Source: Solirubrobacter deserti (GTDB taxonomy: Bacteria > Actinomycetota > Thermoleophilia > Solirubrobacterales > Solirubrobacteraceae). Taken from it: a DNA stretch of 64,000 bases. Location of the stretch: positions 62,001 to 126,000 of the forward strand of contig NZ_JAPCID010000010.1 of NCBI RefSeq assembly GCF_027587175.1. The letters run 5' to 3'. Made by a program: the position numbers and the translations under genes. The notes beneath the pieces were generated by a model, which was given only the letters and a program-made list of their open reading frames with translations, was not told the origin of the DNA and ran no database searches. Shown here piece by piece: positions 50,311-60,100 of this stretch (its first letter is position 1; the number at the start of each line of letters is the position of its first letter).

Positions 50311-53300
50311 ATGAGCCTCGCGGAGGAGACCGAGGCCGGCCCCGACGATTACCGCGAACGTCTACTCGATCTCGCCGAGTCCAACGGCGGCGAGATCGCG
50401 CGCGCCTTCGCGGGCGCCTACGTCCGCCGGCTGTCCACCGATGGCAGCATCTCGCCCGAGCACCTGTGGGCGGAGATCCACGGTGTCCTGAAGTTCGCGG
50501 ACACCCGCGGCCACAAGCCGGTCGCCGTGCGCGCGTTCAACCCGACGCTGGCCGACGACGGCTACGAGCCGCTCGGCAGCGTGCTGGAGACCAACAGCGA
50601 CGACTGGCCGTTCCTGGTCGACAGCGTGAGCGCGGCGCTGGAGGCGCGCGGCGAGCACGTCGCGCGGCTCGTGCACCCGATCATCGGCATCGCGCGCGAG
50701 AACGGCGCGATCAGCTCCGTCAGCCACGCGCGCAACGCGGCGCACCGCGAGTCGGTGATGCACTTCGACCTGACCCGCCGCCTCACCGCGCACGAGTTGG
50801 AGGAGCTGCAGACCGACGTCGAGACCGTCCTGCACGCCGTTCGCAGCACCGTCACCGACTTCGGCGCGATGACCCAGCGCGTGGAGTCGATGATCTCGCT
50901 CGCGCGCAAGGCGTCAACGCGCTATGACAGCGACGAGATCCGCGAGGCGGTCGACTTTCTCGCCTGGCTGCTGCGCGGCAATTTCGTCCTGCTCGGCGCG
51001 CGCGAGTACGAGATCACGGGCGACGCCTACCGCTGCGTGCCCGGTTCCGGCCTCGGCATCCTCGCCGACGAGGAGCGCTCGGCCTACAGCACGCCCGTGC
51101 CCCTGTCGGAGCTGCCGGAGGCGCTGCGCGTGCTGGCGACCAGCGGCGAGCTGCTGATCGTCGACAAGGCCAACGCGCGCTCGCCCGTGCACCGGCACGA
51201 GCGCATGGACTACGTCGGCGTGCGCCGCATCACGCCGGACGGCGAGATCGCCGGCGAGGCGCGCCTGCTGGGCCTGTTCACGAGCAAGGCCTACACCGAG
51301 CCGGCGTCGGAGACCCCCGTCCTGCACCGCAAGCTGCGGCGCGTGCTCGAGGCCGAGGACCTGATCGAGGGCTCCCACGACTACAAGTCCGCCGTCTCGC
51401 TGTTCGACACCTTCCCCAAGGACGAGCTGTTCGCCGCGCCCGTGGACGACCTTCGCCGCGCGGTGGTCGCCCTGCTCGCGCTGGAGGGAACGGACCGCGT
51501 ACGGCTGCTCGGCCGCCGCGCCCGCGACGGCCGCAGCGCCGCGTTCATCCTCGCCCTCCCGCGCGACCGCTACCGCGCGCTGCTGGTCGAGCGCGTCACG
51601 CGGCTGTTCAAGCGCCGCTTCAAAACGAAGGACGTCGAGGCCCAGCACATGCTCGGCGAGGGCGGCAGCCGCGTGCGCGTGCACTTCCTCGTGCACGCGC
51701 CGGACGGGCTGCCGGAGATCGCGAACGCCGAGCTCGAGCGCGAGGTGGTGCAGCTCGCGCGCACGTGGGACGACGCGCTGTCCGCGGCCCTGGCCGAGCG
51801 CTTCGGCCCGGCCCGCGGCCGGCTGCTGCGCTCCATCTGGGCCGCGCACCTGCCCGAGCACTACAAGGGCTACACGTCGCCGCAGGTCGGCGCGCTGGAC
51901 ATCGCGCTGCTCGAGCAACTGTCCGAGCAGGGTCCGTTCCTCGTGTCGCTGCAGCCGCTCGCCGCGCACACGCGCATCGCGCTCTACAAACGGGGCCCGA
52001 AGGTCGAGCTGGGCGAGGCGCTACCGATGCTCGAGGACCTCGGGCTGCGCGTGATCGAGGAGATCTCCACCCGGCTGACCGGCGAGGACGAGACGTGGGT
52101 GCAGGAGTTCCGCGTGCTCGGGCCGGACGGCTCCCCGCTCGACCTCGATGCCGTCGGGAACCGCGTCGCGGAGCTGCTCGCCGCCGTCCATCGCGGCGCC
52201 GCCGAGACCGACAACCTCAACCGGCTCGTGATCACGGCCGGGCTGGACCGGCGCCAGGTCGCGATCCTGCGCGCGTACCGCAAGTACCGTCAGCGCGTCG
52301 GCACGCGCTTCACCGAGAGCTACCAGAACGACGTGCTGGTGGCCAACAGCGCGCTCACGGCCAAGCTCGTGCGCTTCTTCGAGCTGCGCTTCGACCCCGA
52401 GCTGGAGACCGACGAGGAGGCCGAGGCCGCGCTACGCGAGGAGATCCTCGCCGATCTCGAGGAGGTCGCCTCGCTCGACCACGACCGCATCCTGCGCAAC
52501 CAGCTGACCGTGATCGAGGCGACACTGCGCACCAACGCCTACAACAGCGACCGCGAGGCGCTGGCGTTCAAGATCCGGTCGGCCGACGTGCCGGCGGTCC
52601 CGCAGCCCGCGCCCTACCGCGAGATCTACGTCTACTCGCCGGACGTGGAGGGCATCCACCTGCGCGGCGGGCCGATCGCCCGCGGCGGGCTGCGCTGGTC
52701 GGACCGGCAGGACTACCGCACCGAGGTCTTCGGGCTGATGCGCGCGCAGCTGACCAAGAACGCCGTCATCGTGCCCGCGGGCGCGAAGGGCGGCTTCTAC
52801 ATCAAGCGCGGCGACGACGTGGAGCGCCACTACGTCACGTTCATCCGCTCACTGCTCTCTGTCACCGACAACCTCGTGGACGGGATGGTCGTGCCGCCGC
52901 CCGCGGTGCGCGTGCGTGACGGCGACGACACCTACCTGGTCGTCGCGGCCGACAAGGGCACCGCGACCTTCTCCGACACCGCGAACCGCGTCTCCCGGGA
53001 GTACGGGTTCTGGCTGGACGACGCGTTCGCGAGCGGCGGCTCGGCCGGCTACGACCACAAGGCGCTCGGCATCACGGCCAAGGGCGCGTGGGAGTCGGTC
53101 AAGCGCCACTTCAAGGAGCTCGGCGTCGACACCCAGCGCGACGAGTTCACCGTCGTCGGGATCGGCGACATGAGCGGTGACGTGTTCGGCAACGGCATGC
53201 TGCTCAGCGACCGCATACGGCTCGTGGCCGCGTACGACCATCGCCACGTCTTCATCGACCCGTCGCCGGACGCCGCGCGCGGCTTCGAGGAGCGCAAGCG

Positions 53301-55017
53301 GCTGTTCGAGACGCCGCGCTCCTCCTGGGACGACTACGCGCGCGAGTTGATCTCCGAGGGCGGTGGCGTCTACCCGCGCACGGCGAAGTCGATCACGTTG
53401 AGCCCGCAGGCGCGTGAAGCGCTGGGCGTCGAGGAGGAGCGCCTGGCGCCCACCGACGTCATCCGCGCGATCCTGCGCGCGCCGGTGGACCTGCTGTGGA
53501 ACGGCGGGATCGGGACCGTGGTCAAGGCGAGCACCGAGACCGATGCCGACGCTGCGGACCGCTCCTCCGACGCCATCCGCGTCAACGCGGACGAGCTGCG
53601 CGCGAAGGTCGTGGGTGAGGGCGGCAATCTCGGCTTCACGCGCCGCGCGCGCGTCGAGTACGCGTCCGCCGGCGGGCGCATCAACGCCGACTTCATCGAC
53701 AACTCGGCCGGCGTGGACTGCTCCGACCACGAGGTCAACCTGAAGATCCTGCTCGGCCTGGCCGAGCGCGCCGGCGAGCTCACGCGCGAGGAGCGCGACG
53801 AGCTGTTGTTCCAGGTCACCGACGACGTCGTCGCGCACGTCCTGTACGACTCCTTCCAGCAGGCGCAAATCATCGCCCAGGAAGTCGACCGGTCGGCGTC
53901 GCGGCTGTTCGCCTACGAGGACCTGATGGTCCAGCTCGAGGAGTTCGGCATGCTCTCGCGCGCGGCCGAGGACCTGCCGGGCTCGGAGGAGATCGGAGAG
54001 CGCCGGCGGGCCGGCCGCGGCATGGAGCGGCCCGAGCTCGCGACCCTGCTCGCCTACTCCAAGCGCCTGCTGGCCCGCGCGCTGGAGGAGTCCGACTTCG
54101 TCGACGAGCCGTGGCTGGAGCGCGACCTGCGCGCGTACTTCCCTGCGCCGGTCGTCAAGCGCTTCGGCCACTTGATCGCCGAGCACCCGCTGCGCACGCA
54201 GCTGATCTGCATGGTCAACGCCAACGCGATCGTCAACGCGCTCGGCCCGACCTTCATGTCCCAGCTGGTGGCCGAGCGCGGCGCCGTGCCGGCGGACGTG
54301 GTGCGCGCGTTCCGGATCGCGCGCGAGGTGACCGGCGCGGACGCGCGCTGGGAGGTTGTCGAGCGCCTGGACGCCGGCTCCCGCGACGCGCAGCTCGAGC
54401 TGATGGGCAGCATCGACTCCCTCGTGGAGGCCACGACCCGCTGGTATCTCACCTGGGAGCCCGAGGGCGAGATCGCCGCGACGATCGCCGCCGGCCGGGA
54501 CGGCTTCGAGCGGCTCGCCGCCGCCCTCGGCGAGCTGGGGTCCGAGGAGCGCAGGCGCCGCCGCGAGCAGACGGTGGAGCGGCTGGTCGGCGCGGGTGTG
54601 CCCGAGCCGCTGGCCCAGGCCCACGCGCTGCGCCCCGAGCTGCGCTACGCGCCGGACATGGTGTGGGTCGCGGGCGCGACGGGGCAGCCGATCGAGCGGG
54701 TCGCCGAGGTCTTCTTCGACGTTGGCGCCGAGCTGCGCCTGGACTGGATCGAGGGCGAGCTGGACCGCATCCCGGCGCCCACCCGCATGCAGCGCTGGGC
54801 GCTCCAGGCCGTGCGTGAGGACGCCGCGCAGATGCGCCGCGAGCTGGCCGGCGCGGTGCTGGCCGAGTCCGACGGCGACGTCGACGCCTACCTGCAGGAG
54901 CGCGGCGCGGCCCTGCGCCGGTTCACGAGCTTCCTGCGCTCTCTGACCCGGGAGGGCGAGCCGGACCTGGCGGGCCTCACCCTCGCGGTCCGGCAGCTGC
55001 GCGCGCTCGCCGGTTGA
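50311..55017 (+). CDS. gdhB: NAD-specific glutamate dehydrogenase, 180-kDa class
   Basis: This 1568-residue protein belongs to the large NAD-GDH class. An N-terminal ~680-residue region with ACT-like parts precedes the catalytic core. In the core, RGGPIARGGLRWSDRQDYRTEV and VPAGAKGGFYIKR (catalytic lysine) mark glutamate binding, then GDMSGDVFGNGML and VGEGGNLGFTRRARVEY mark the nucleotide-binding side. The enzyme oxidises glutamate to 2-oxoglutarate. With PEP carboxykinase upstream, it would feed amino-acid carbon into gluconeogenesis. ATG follows the pckG stop by 9 bp. Confidence 0.95.
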   Translation: MSLAEETEAGPDDYRERLLDLAESNGGEIARAFAGAYVRRLSTDGSISPEHLWAEIHGVLKFADTRGHKPVAVRAFNPTLADDGYEPLGSVLETNSDDWPFLVDSVSAALEARGEHVARLVHPIIGIARENGAISSVSHARNAAHRESVMHFDLTRRLTAHELEELQTDVETVLHAVRSTVTDFGAMTQRVESMISLARKASTRYDSDEIREAVDFLAWLLRGNFVLLGAREYEITGDAYRCVPGSGLGILADEERSAYSTPVPLSELPEALRVLATSGELLIVDKANARSPVHRHERMDYVGVRRITPDGEIAGEARLLGLFTSKAYTEPASETPVLHRKLRRVLEAEDLIEGSHDYKSAVSLFDTFPKDELFAAPVDDLRRAVVALLALEGTDRVRLLGRRARDGRSAAFILALPRDRYRALLVERVTRLFKRRFKTKDVEAQHMLGEGGSRVRVHFLVHAPDGLPEIANAELEREVVQLARTWDDALSAALAERFGPARGRLLRSIWAAHLPEHYKGYTSPQVGALDIALLEQLSEQGPFLVSLQPLAAHTRIALYKRGPKVELGEALPMLEDLGLRVIEEISTRLTGEDETWVQEFRVLGPDGSPLDLDAVGNRVAELLAAVHRGAAETDNLNRLVITAGLDRRQVAILRAYRKYRQRVGTRFTESYQNDVLVANSALTAKLVRFFELRFDPELETDEEAEAALREEILADLEEVASLDHDRILRNQLTVIEATLRTNAYNSDREALAFKIRSADVPAVPQPAPYREIYVYSPDVEGIHLRGGPIARGGLRWSDRQDYRTEVFGLMRAQLTKNAVIVPAGAKGGFYIKRGDDVERHYVTFIRSLLSVTDNLVDGMVVPPPAVRVRDGDDTYLVVAADKGTATFSDTANRVSREYGFWLDDAFASGGSAGYDHKALGITAKGAWESVKRHFKELGVDTQRDEFTVVGIGDMSGDVFGNGMLLSDRIRLVAAYDHRHVFIDPSPDAARGFEERKRLFETPRSSWDDYARELISEGGGVYPRTAKSITLSPQAREALGVEEERLAPTDVIRAILRAPVDLLWNGGIGTVVKASTETDADAADRSSDAIRVNADELRAKVVGEGGNLGFTRRARVEYASAGGRINADFIDNSAGVDCSDHEVNLKILLGLAERAGELTREERDELLFQVTDDVVAHVLYDSFQQAQIIAQEVDRSASRLFAYEDLMVQLEEFGMLSRAAEDLPGSEEIGERRRAGRGMERPELATLLAYSKRLLARALEESDFVDEPWLERDLRAYFPAPVVKRFGHLIAEHPLRTQLICMVNANAIVNALGPTFMSQLVAERGAVPADVVRAFRIAREVTGADARWEVVERLDAGSRDAQLELMGSIDSLVEATTRWYLTWEPEGEIAATIAAGRDGFERLAAALGELGSEERRRRREQTVERLVGAGVPEPLAQAHALRPELRYAPDMVWVAGATGQPIERVAEVFFDVGAELRLDWIEGELDRIPAPTRMQRWALQAVREDAAQMRRELAGAVLAESDGDVDAYLQERGAALRRFTSFLRSLTREGEPDLAGLTLAVRQLRALAG

Positions 55018-55387
55018 TCCCGTGGTCTGAGTCGTTGCCGGCGTTGCCCTGCGTGGAGACGTAGCGGCCGGCGCGCACGCCGGCGACGGCCTCGCGCATC
55101 GGCTCGTAGGCGTCCGGCTTGCCCTTGCAGACCTGCTGGACGCCGAGGAAGATGCTCGTCGCCGCGCGCAGGCGGCTCATGCGCTCGAAGCGCTCGGTGT
55201 CGGCGAGGGCGAAGTAGGCGCGCTTGCCGAAGCGGTTGACGTGGCGCTCGTCGCCGCACGTGAACTCGTACGGGTGCGCGGTGACGAGCTCCAGCCGCGC
55301 CTCGTAGTCGATCTGGGTGCGCGGCGGCTCGGCGGCGCCGCAGCCGGCGAGCACCAGCAGCGCGAGGCTAGTCGCGACCGTGCGCAT
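54977..55387 (-). CDS. Small lipoprotein
   Basis: This is a 136-residue protein with a lipoprotein signal ending LVLAGCG (lipid-modified cysteine at residue 16). The mature part (IDYEARLELVTAHPYEFTCGDERHVNRFGKRAYFALADTE) is short and helical, with two further cysteines. No family is recognised. The 3' end overlaps gdhB by 41 bp and the start lies inside the downstream end of the YkgJ-type gene, with a 20-bp overlap. Confidence 0.7.
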   Translation of the reverse strand: MRTVATSLALLVLAGCGAAEPPRTQIDYEARLELVTAHPYEFTCGDERHVNRFGKRAYFALADTERFERMSRLRAATSIFLGVQQVCKGKPDAYEPMREAVAGVRAGRYVSTQGNAGNDSDHGINRRARAAAGPRG

Positions 55388-56000
55388 CCATGAAGATCTC
55401 CACGGGCCCGCGCGCGGCTCTGGCGAAGTGCTGGTCGAGGAACTCCGTGTTGGGGATCATCGCGTCGAAGTCCTTCCAGATGCGATCGTCCTCGACGCAG
55501 CTGTACTTGCGGCAGACCGACGGGCGCTCCTCGTAGATCGTGCAGAAGTGGGTCTCCTCGTGGGACTTGTGGCAGTAGCCGCCGGAGCCCTGGCGGTTGA
55601 AGTACGGGCGGCCGAGGTCCCACTTGAGCGGCCCACCGCGCTCGATCTCGTCCACGGTGAGCGGGAAGCTGAAGCTGCAGCAGGCGCCGCGGCAGTAGGG
55701 GATCCGGGCCTCGCAGTCGACTTCCAGGCCGGGGTCGACCAGGTCCTCCGGCGTGTCCTTTCGGACCTTGATCCCGACATCGACGTTCCGGCCGCTCTTG
55801 TGGGTCTCCGTGCGGACCGTCTCCACCATCGCGAGGAGCTCCTGGCCGTCGAGCAGCCCGTTCTGGACGAGCAGCGCGGCGAGCCCGTTGGCGAGCGCGT
55901 TGGCGTCGTCGACGTGTTGCGCAGTCTGGGTTATGGCGCTGTGGACGAACTGGTTGCCCCGGTCGACCTGGCGTTCGAGCTCGTTCAGCGGTTCGGCCAT
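55368..56000 (-). CDS. YkgJ-family cysteine cluster protein
   Basis: This is a ~210-residue protein. The first ~85 residues are helical, and the rest carries the CxxxCC-type cluster YCRGACC followed by GGYCHKSHEETHFCTIYEERPSVCRKYSC, the metal-binding pattern of the YkgJ/UPF0153 family. Family members are thought to bind zinc or iron-sulfur. ATG 56000 is chosen because TAGGGT lies 7 nt upstream on the reverse strand. It is divergent from the next gene by 41 bp. Confidence 0.87.
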   Translation of the reverse strand: MAEPLNELERQVDRGNQFVHSAITQTAQHVDDANALANGLAALLVQNGLLDGQELLAMVETVRTETHKSGRNVDVGIKVRKDTPEDLVDPGLEVDCEARIPYCRGACCSFSFPLTVDEIERGGPLKWDLGRPYFNRQGSGGYCHKSHEETHFCTIYEERPSVCRKYSCVEDDRIWKDFDAMIPNTEFLDQHFARAARGPVEIFMDAHGRD

Positions 56001-56007
56001 GTGCACG

Positions 56008-56013
56008 ACCCTA
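56008..56013 (-). promoter_or_regulatory. Putative -10 box TAGGGT of the YkgJ-family gene
   Basis: On the reverse strand TAGGGT ends 7 nt before ATG 56000, matching the hexamer before the PhoD-like gene at 31302. Confidence 0.5.
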
Positions 56014-56027
56014 GTCCCGCCCGGCGC

Positions 56028-56033
56028 TAACGT
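56028..56033 (+). promoter_or_regulatory. Putative -10 box TAACGT of the enoyl-reductase-like gene
   Basis: TAACGT ends 8 nt before GTG 56042. With the reverse box at 56008 it makes a closely spaced divergent pair. Confidence 0.5.
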
Positions 56034-56041
56034 CCACCGCC

Positions 56042-57136
56042 GTGTACGACATCGTCGTCTTCGGCGCGACCGGGTTCGTCGGCCGGCTGATCGCGGAGTA
56101 CCTGGACTCCACGGACGCGGACGTGGCGCTCGCGGGCCGCTCGCGGGAGAAGCTCGAGGCGCTCGGGATCGACCGGCCGCTGATCGTCGCCGACGCCGAC
56201 GACCCGGCCGCGCTGGCGCGCAGCGCGCGGGTGGTGGCGACGACCGTCGGGCCCTACCGCAAGGGCGGGCTCAAGCTCGTCGACGCGTGTGTGGAGGCGG
56301 GCACCGCATACTGCGACCTGACGGGCGAGATCCTGTTCGCGCACGAGGCGATCGCGCGCCACGAAGCGGCGCGGGCGTCGGGTGCGCGGATCGTCCTCTC
56401 GTGCGGGTTCGACTCGATCCCGTCGGACCTCGGCACGTTCCTGCTGCACCAGGCGGCGGGCGAGCTGGGCGAGACGACGCTGGTCGTGAAGGCGCTGCGC
56501 GGCGGCGCGTCCGGCGGAACGCTCGCGTCGATGAAGGGCCAGGTCGACGAGATGCGCGGTGACCGCGCCGCGCGCAAGGTGGTCCTCACGCCCAACTCCC
56601 TCGGCGGCACCGACCGCTCGCGCGACGTGCGCTCGGTCATGCGCGACCCCGAGCACGGCTGGGTCGGCCCGTTCGTGATGGCGTCCTACAACACGCGGAT
56701 CGTGCGGCGGTCCTCGGAGCTGCTCGGCTACGGGCCCGCCTTCACCTACCGCGAGGTGTCCGCGTACGGGAACCCGCTGGTGGCCGCCGGCTTCACCGCC
56801 GGCCTCGGCGCACTGGCCGGCGGCCTGGCGTTCCCGCCGACCCGCTTCCTGCTCGACCGGGTCCTGCCCGGTCCGGGCGACGGACCGTCGGAGAAGGCCC
56901 GCGCCAACGGCCACTTCAAGGTCGAGGTCCACGGCGCCGGGCATGTCGCCACGGTCGCCGCCAAGGGCGATCCCGGCTACGCCGCGACGGCCGTGATGAT
57001 GGGCGAGAGCGCGCTCACGCTGGCACGCACCGAGGGGGAAGGCGGGGTGCTGACGCCGGCCGCGGCGATGAGTGACGCGCTCGTCGAGCGGCTCCGTCGC
57101 GCCGGGATGACGCTCGCGGTCAAATCGTTCACATAA
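56042..57136 (+). CDS. Saccharopine dehydrogenase-like / trans-acting enoyl reductase family protein
   Basis: This 364-residue protein has an N-terminal nucleotide-binding fold (YDIVVFGATGFVGRLIAEYL, then VALAGRSREKLEAL). Segments such as VGPYRKGGLKLVDACVEAGTAYCDLTGE and CGFDSIPSDLGTFLLH match the saccharopine dehydrogenase-like family that includes M. tuberculosis trans-acting enoyl reductase Rv2953. A segment with hydrophobic residues (TAGLGALAGGLAF) could contact a membrane. The substrate is unknown; a lipid enoyl group is possible. Confidence 0.87.
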   Translation: MYDIVVFGATGFVGRLIAEYLDSTDADVALAGRSREKLEALGIDRPLIVADADDPAALARSARVVATTVGPYRKGGLKLVDACVEAGTAYCDLTGEILFAHEAIARHEAARASGARIVLSCGFDSIPSDLGTFLLHQAAGELGETTLVVKALRGGASGGTLASMKGQVDEMRGDRAARKVVLTPNSLGGTDRSRDVRSVMRDPEHGWVGPFVMASYNTRIVRRSSELLGYGPAFTYREVSAYGNPLVAAGFTAGLGALAGGLAFPPTRFLLDRVLPGPGDGPSEKARANGHFKVEVHGAGHVATVAAKGDPGYAATAVMMGESALTLARTEGEGGVLTPAAAMSDALVERLRRAGMTLAVKSFT

Positions 57137-57152
57137 TCCGCACGCTGCGGCG

Positions 57153-57189
57153 TAGGCTTGCGTTCCTGATTTCCAGACGATCAGGAGGG
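57153..57189 (+). promoter_or_regulatory. Promoter and ribosome binding site of the phosphodiesterase-nucleotidase gene
   Basis: TAGGCT (57153-57158) with a TTCACA 19 bp upstream forms a possible promoter. AGGAGGG (57183-57189) lies 3 nt before ATG 57193, so this gene has a true leader, unlike its neighbours. Confidence 0.5.
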
Positions 57190-57192
57190 TTC

Positions 57193-60100
57193 ATGGAGCG
57201 ACGAGTGCCGATGGTCGCGGCAGTGGGAGCCGCGGCTGCGCTCGCGGTCGGGCTGGCAGCGCCGTGGAGCGGGGCCGACGCGAACGGGGGATGGCAGGAC
57301 GGCCGCGACCAGAGTGGCAAGCTGCTCTTCTTCGCCGCTGACGGCCTGACGCAGGACCGGCTCGAGGACTTCGCCGACCAGGGCGTGACGCCGGGCTTCG
57401 CGAAGCTGCTGCGCCAGGGCGCGCGCGCCGACGGCCACGGCCTGCTCACGCAGGCGCCGCCGAACACCGGCGCGGGCTGGTTCACGCTGGCCACCGGCGC
57501 GTGGCCGGGCGTTCACGGATCGACGAACAACACCTTCCACACCAACAACACGGCGTACAACCCGGCCAGCCCGAACAACACCGGCTTCAGGGGGTCGCGC
57601 TCGTTCTCCAGCCCGGGCGTGCTCCAGGCCGAGACGCTCGCCCAGGCGGCCGAGCGCGGCGGCAAGAAGGTCGCCCAGATCGAGTGGGCCGGCGGGCGCA
57701 GCGGCGCCATCAACGGCCCGACGGTCGACTACCGCAGCTTCTTCTCCGGTCGCGGCGTGGCCACGAACTACATTGCGCCGTCCGACAGTGAGTCGTTCAC
57801 GCGCCAGTTCGGCCTGCAGTTCGACCACCCGCAGGGCTTCGCCGGCAACGCGCCGTTCCCGGGCGCCGCGCCGGCCAGCGCGACCGGCTGGACCAGCGTC
57901 CCGCGCTCGTTCAGCGCCCCGAAGGAGATGCGCCTGCGCGTCATCGACTTCGGCACGGACAAGTACGGCCTCAACGCGTACATCTACGACTCCACCAACG
58001 ACCGGCGCACGAACTACGACCGCGTCCTGTTCAGCCGCACCAAGAGCGGCGCGAAAGCCGACCGGGTCGCCGACCTGGCCGAGGGCGAACCGTTCGCGGA
58101 CGTGAAGGTCAAGATCGTCGGCGGCGCCAACGAGGGCAAGACGGCCTCGTTCCTGGTCAAGGTCGAGCGGCTACGCAAGGACCTTTCGCAGGTGCGCCTG
58201 TTCCACACGTCGGTCACGCGCGCGCTGGCCACGTGGAACGGCTTCTCCGAGCCGGGCTTCACCGGCTCCTTCGAGGACTACATCGCCGAGAAGTTCCCCT
58301 CCTCGCAGGCCGGCGACTTCGCCGTGCTCGAGGCGGGCATCGTGTCCGAGGACACCTACATCGAGCAGAGCGAGTACTGGGCCGAGCTCTACCAACCGCT
58401 CGCCGAGTACGTGATCACCAAGTACCAGCCGGACCTCGCGCTCGTCGGCGACCCGCGCACGGACGAGATCCAGCACCAGTTCCTGGGCCTGGTCACGAAG
58501 AAGCTGCCCAACGGCGCGCGCAACCCGGCCTACGACGACACGAACGTCGACGGCTACAAGGACAACCGCGTCAAGCAGCGCGAGCGCTACATCCGCGACG
58601 CCTACAGGGGCGCGGACAAGACGATGCGCCTGGCGCAGAACCTCATGCGCGAGCGCAATCTGACGACGTTCGTCGCCTCCGACCACGGCTTCGCGCCGCA
58701 GTTCCTGGCCATCGACGCCAGCAAGGTGCTCGTGGACCTCGGTCTGCTGTCGACGCCGCAGACCGGCAATTGCACGCTGCCCGCGACCGAGACGATCGGC
58801 AAGGCGAAGGTCTGCTACGCCGGCGGGGCCGCGCAGATCTACCTCAACCGCGCGGAGCGCGACACGGCCACGCCCGGGCTCCAGCAGGTCCCGGCGGCCG
58901 AGGAGGCCGCGACGGTCGCCCGCATCCGCGCCGCCTTCGAGGCGCTCAAGGACGACAACGACTGGAACGGCGACGGCCGCCCCGAGCAGTGGGAGGTCAT
59001 CGACCGCACGTACACCAAGGCCGAGGCGCGGGCCATCCCGAACGGCCCGAAGACGACGGCCGACATGGCGCACCCGACGCGCACGGGCGACCTGGTCGTG
59101 TTCGCGTCCCCGCCGTACCAGTTCGACGGCGCGACGCCGGGCACGCTGTTGGGCCTGTCGGCGTTCTTCGGCCAGCACGGGTACGTGCCCGACCTCCAGG
59201 ACCGGCGCGCGAACGTGAACATGCGCGCGACGTTCCTGGCCGGCGGCAACGCGATCAAGAGCGGCAAGGTCCGTGACCTGCAGTCGATCGACCTCGCGCC
59301 GACGGCCGCGTACCTGCTCGGCGTCCCGGCGCCGCAGCACAGCCAGGGCGTCGTCCGGCGCGACCTGCTGGGCAACGGGCGTGACGTGACGCCGGTGAAC
59401 ATCATCGGCCTCAACGACTTCCACGGCCAGCTCACGCCGTCGACGTTCGGCTACGACACGCTGCAGGCCTCGGTCGGCGGCGCGGCACAGCTGGCGACGC
59501 TGTTCGACGAGGAGGCGTTCGCGCTGCCCGGCGACACGCTGCTGGTGTCCGGCGGCGACAACGTCGGCGCGTCCCCGCCGATCTCCTCGCTGCTCGAGGA
59601 CATGCCGACGATCGACGTCATGAACGCGTGGGGCATGGACGCGACCGCGTTCGGCAACCACGAGTTCGACTTCGGTCCGACGCGCATCCTCAAGCAGCAG
59701 GCGGCGTCGAACTTCCCGTGGCTGTCGGCGAACATCGTCCAGACCTCGAACAACCAGCCGCCGTCGTACGTGAAGCCGTCGACGGTGATCCGCGTCAACG
59801 GCGTTCAGGTCGGCCTCATCGGCGCGACGGTCAAGAGCACGCCCGAGCTCGTCGCGGCGGGCAACACCGCCGGCCTCGCGTTCCTGGATGAGGCCGAGCG
59901 GATCGAGCGCGAGTCGAACATCCTGCGCGCGCGCGGGATCAAGGTCCAGGTCGTGGTCATCCACGAGGGCGCGACCGCCGGCGAGAACGCCGTCGACGGC
60001 CGCCCGGCCGCCCCGTGGGCGGGCCCGATCATGCAGATCGTCGAGAAGCTGCAGAACACGACGATCGACCTCGTGGTCGCAGGGCACACGCACCGCGCGG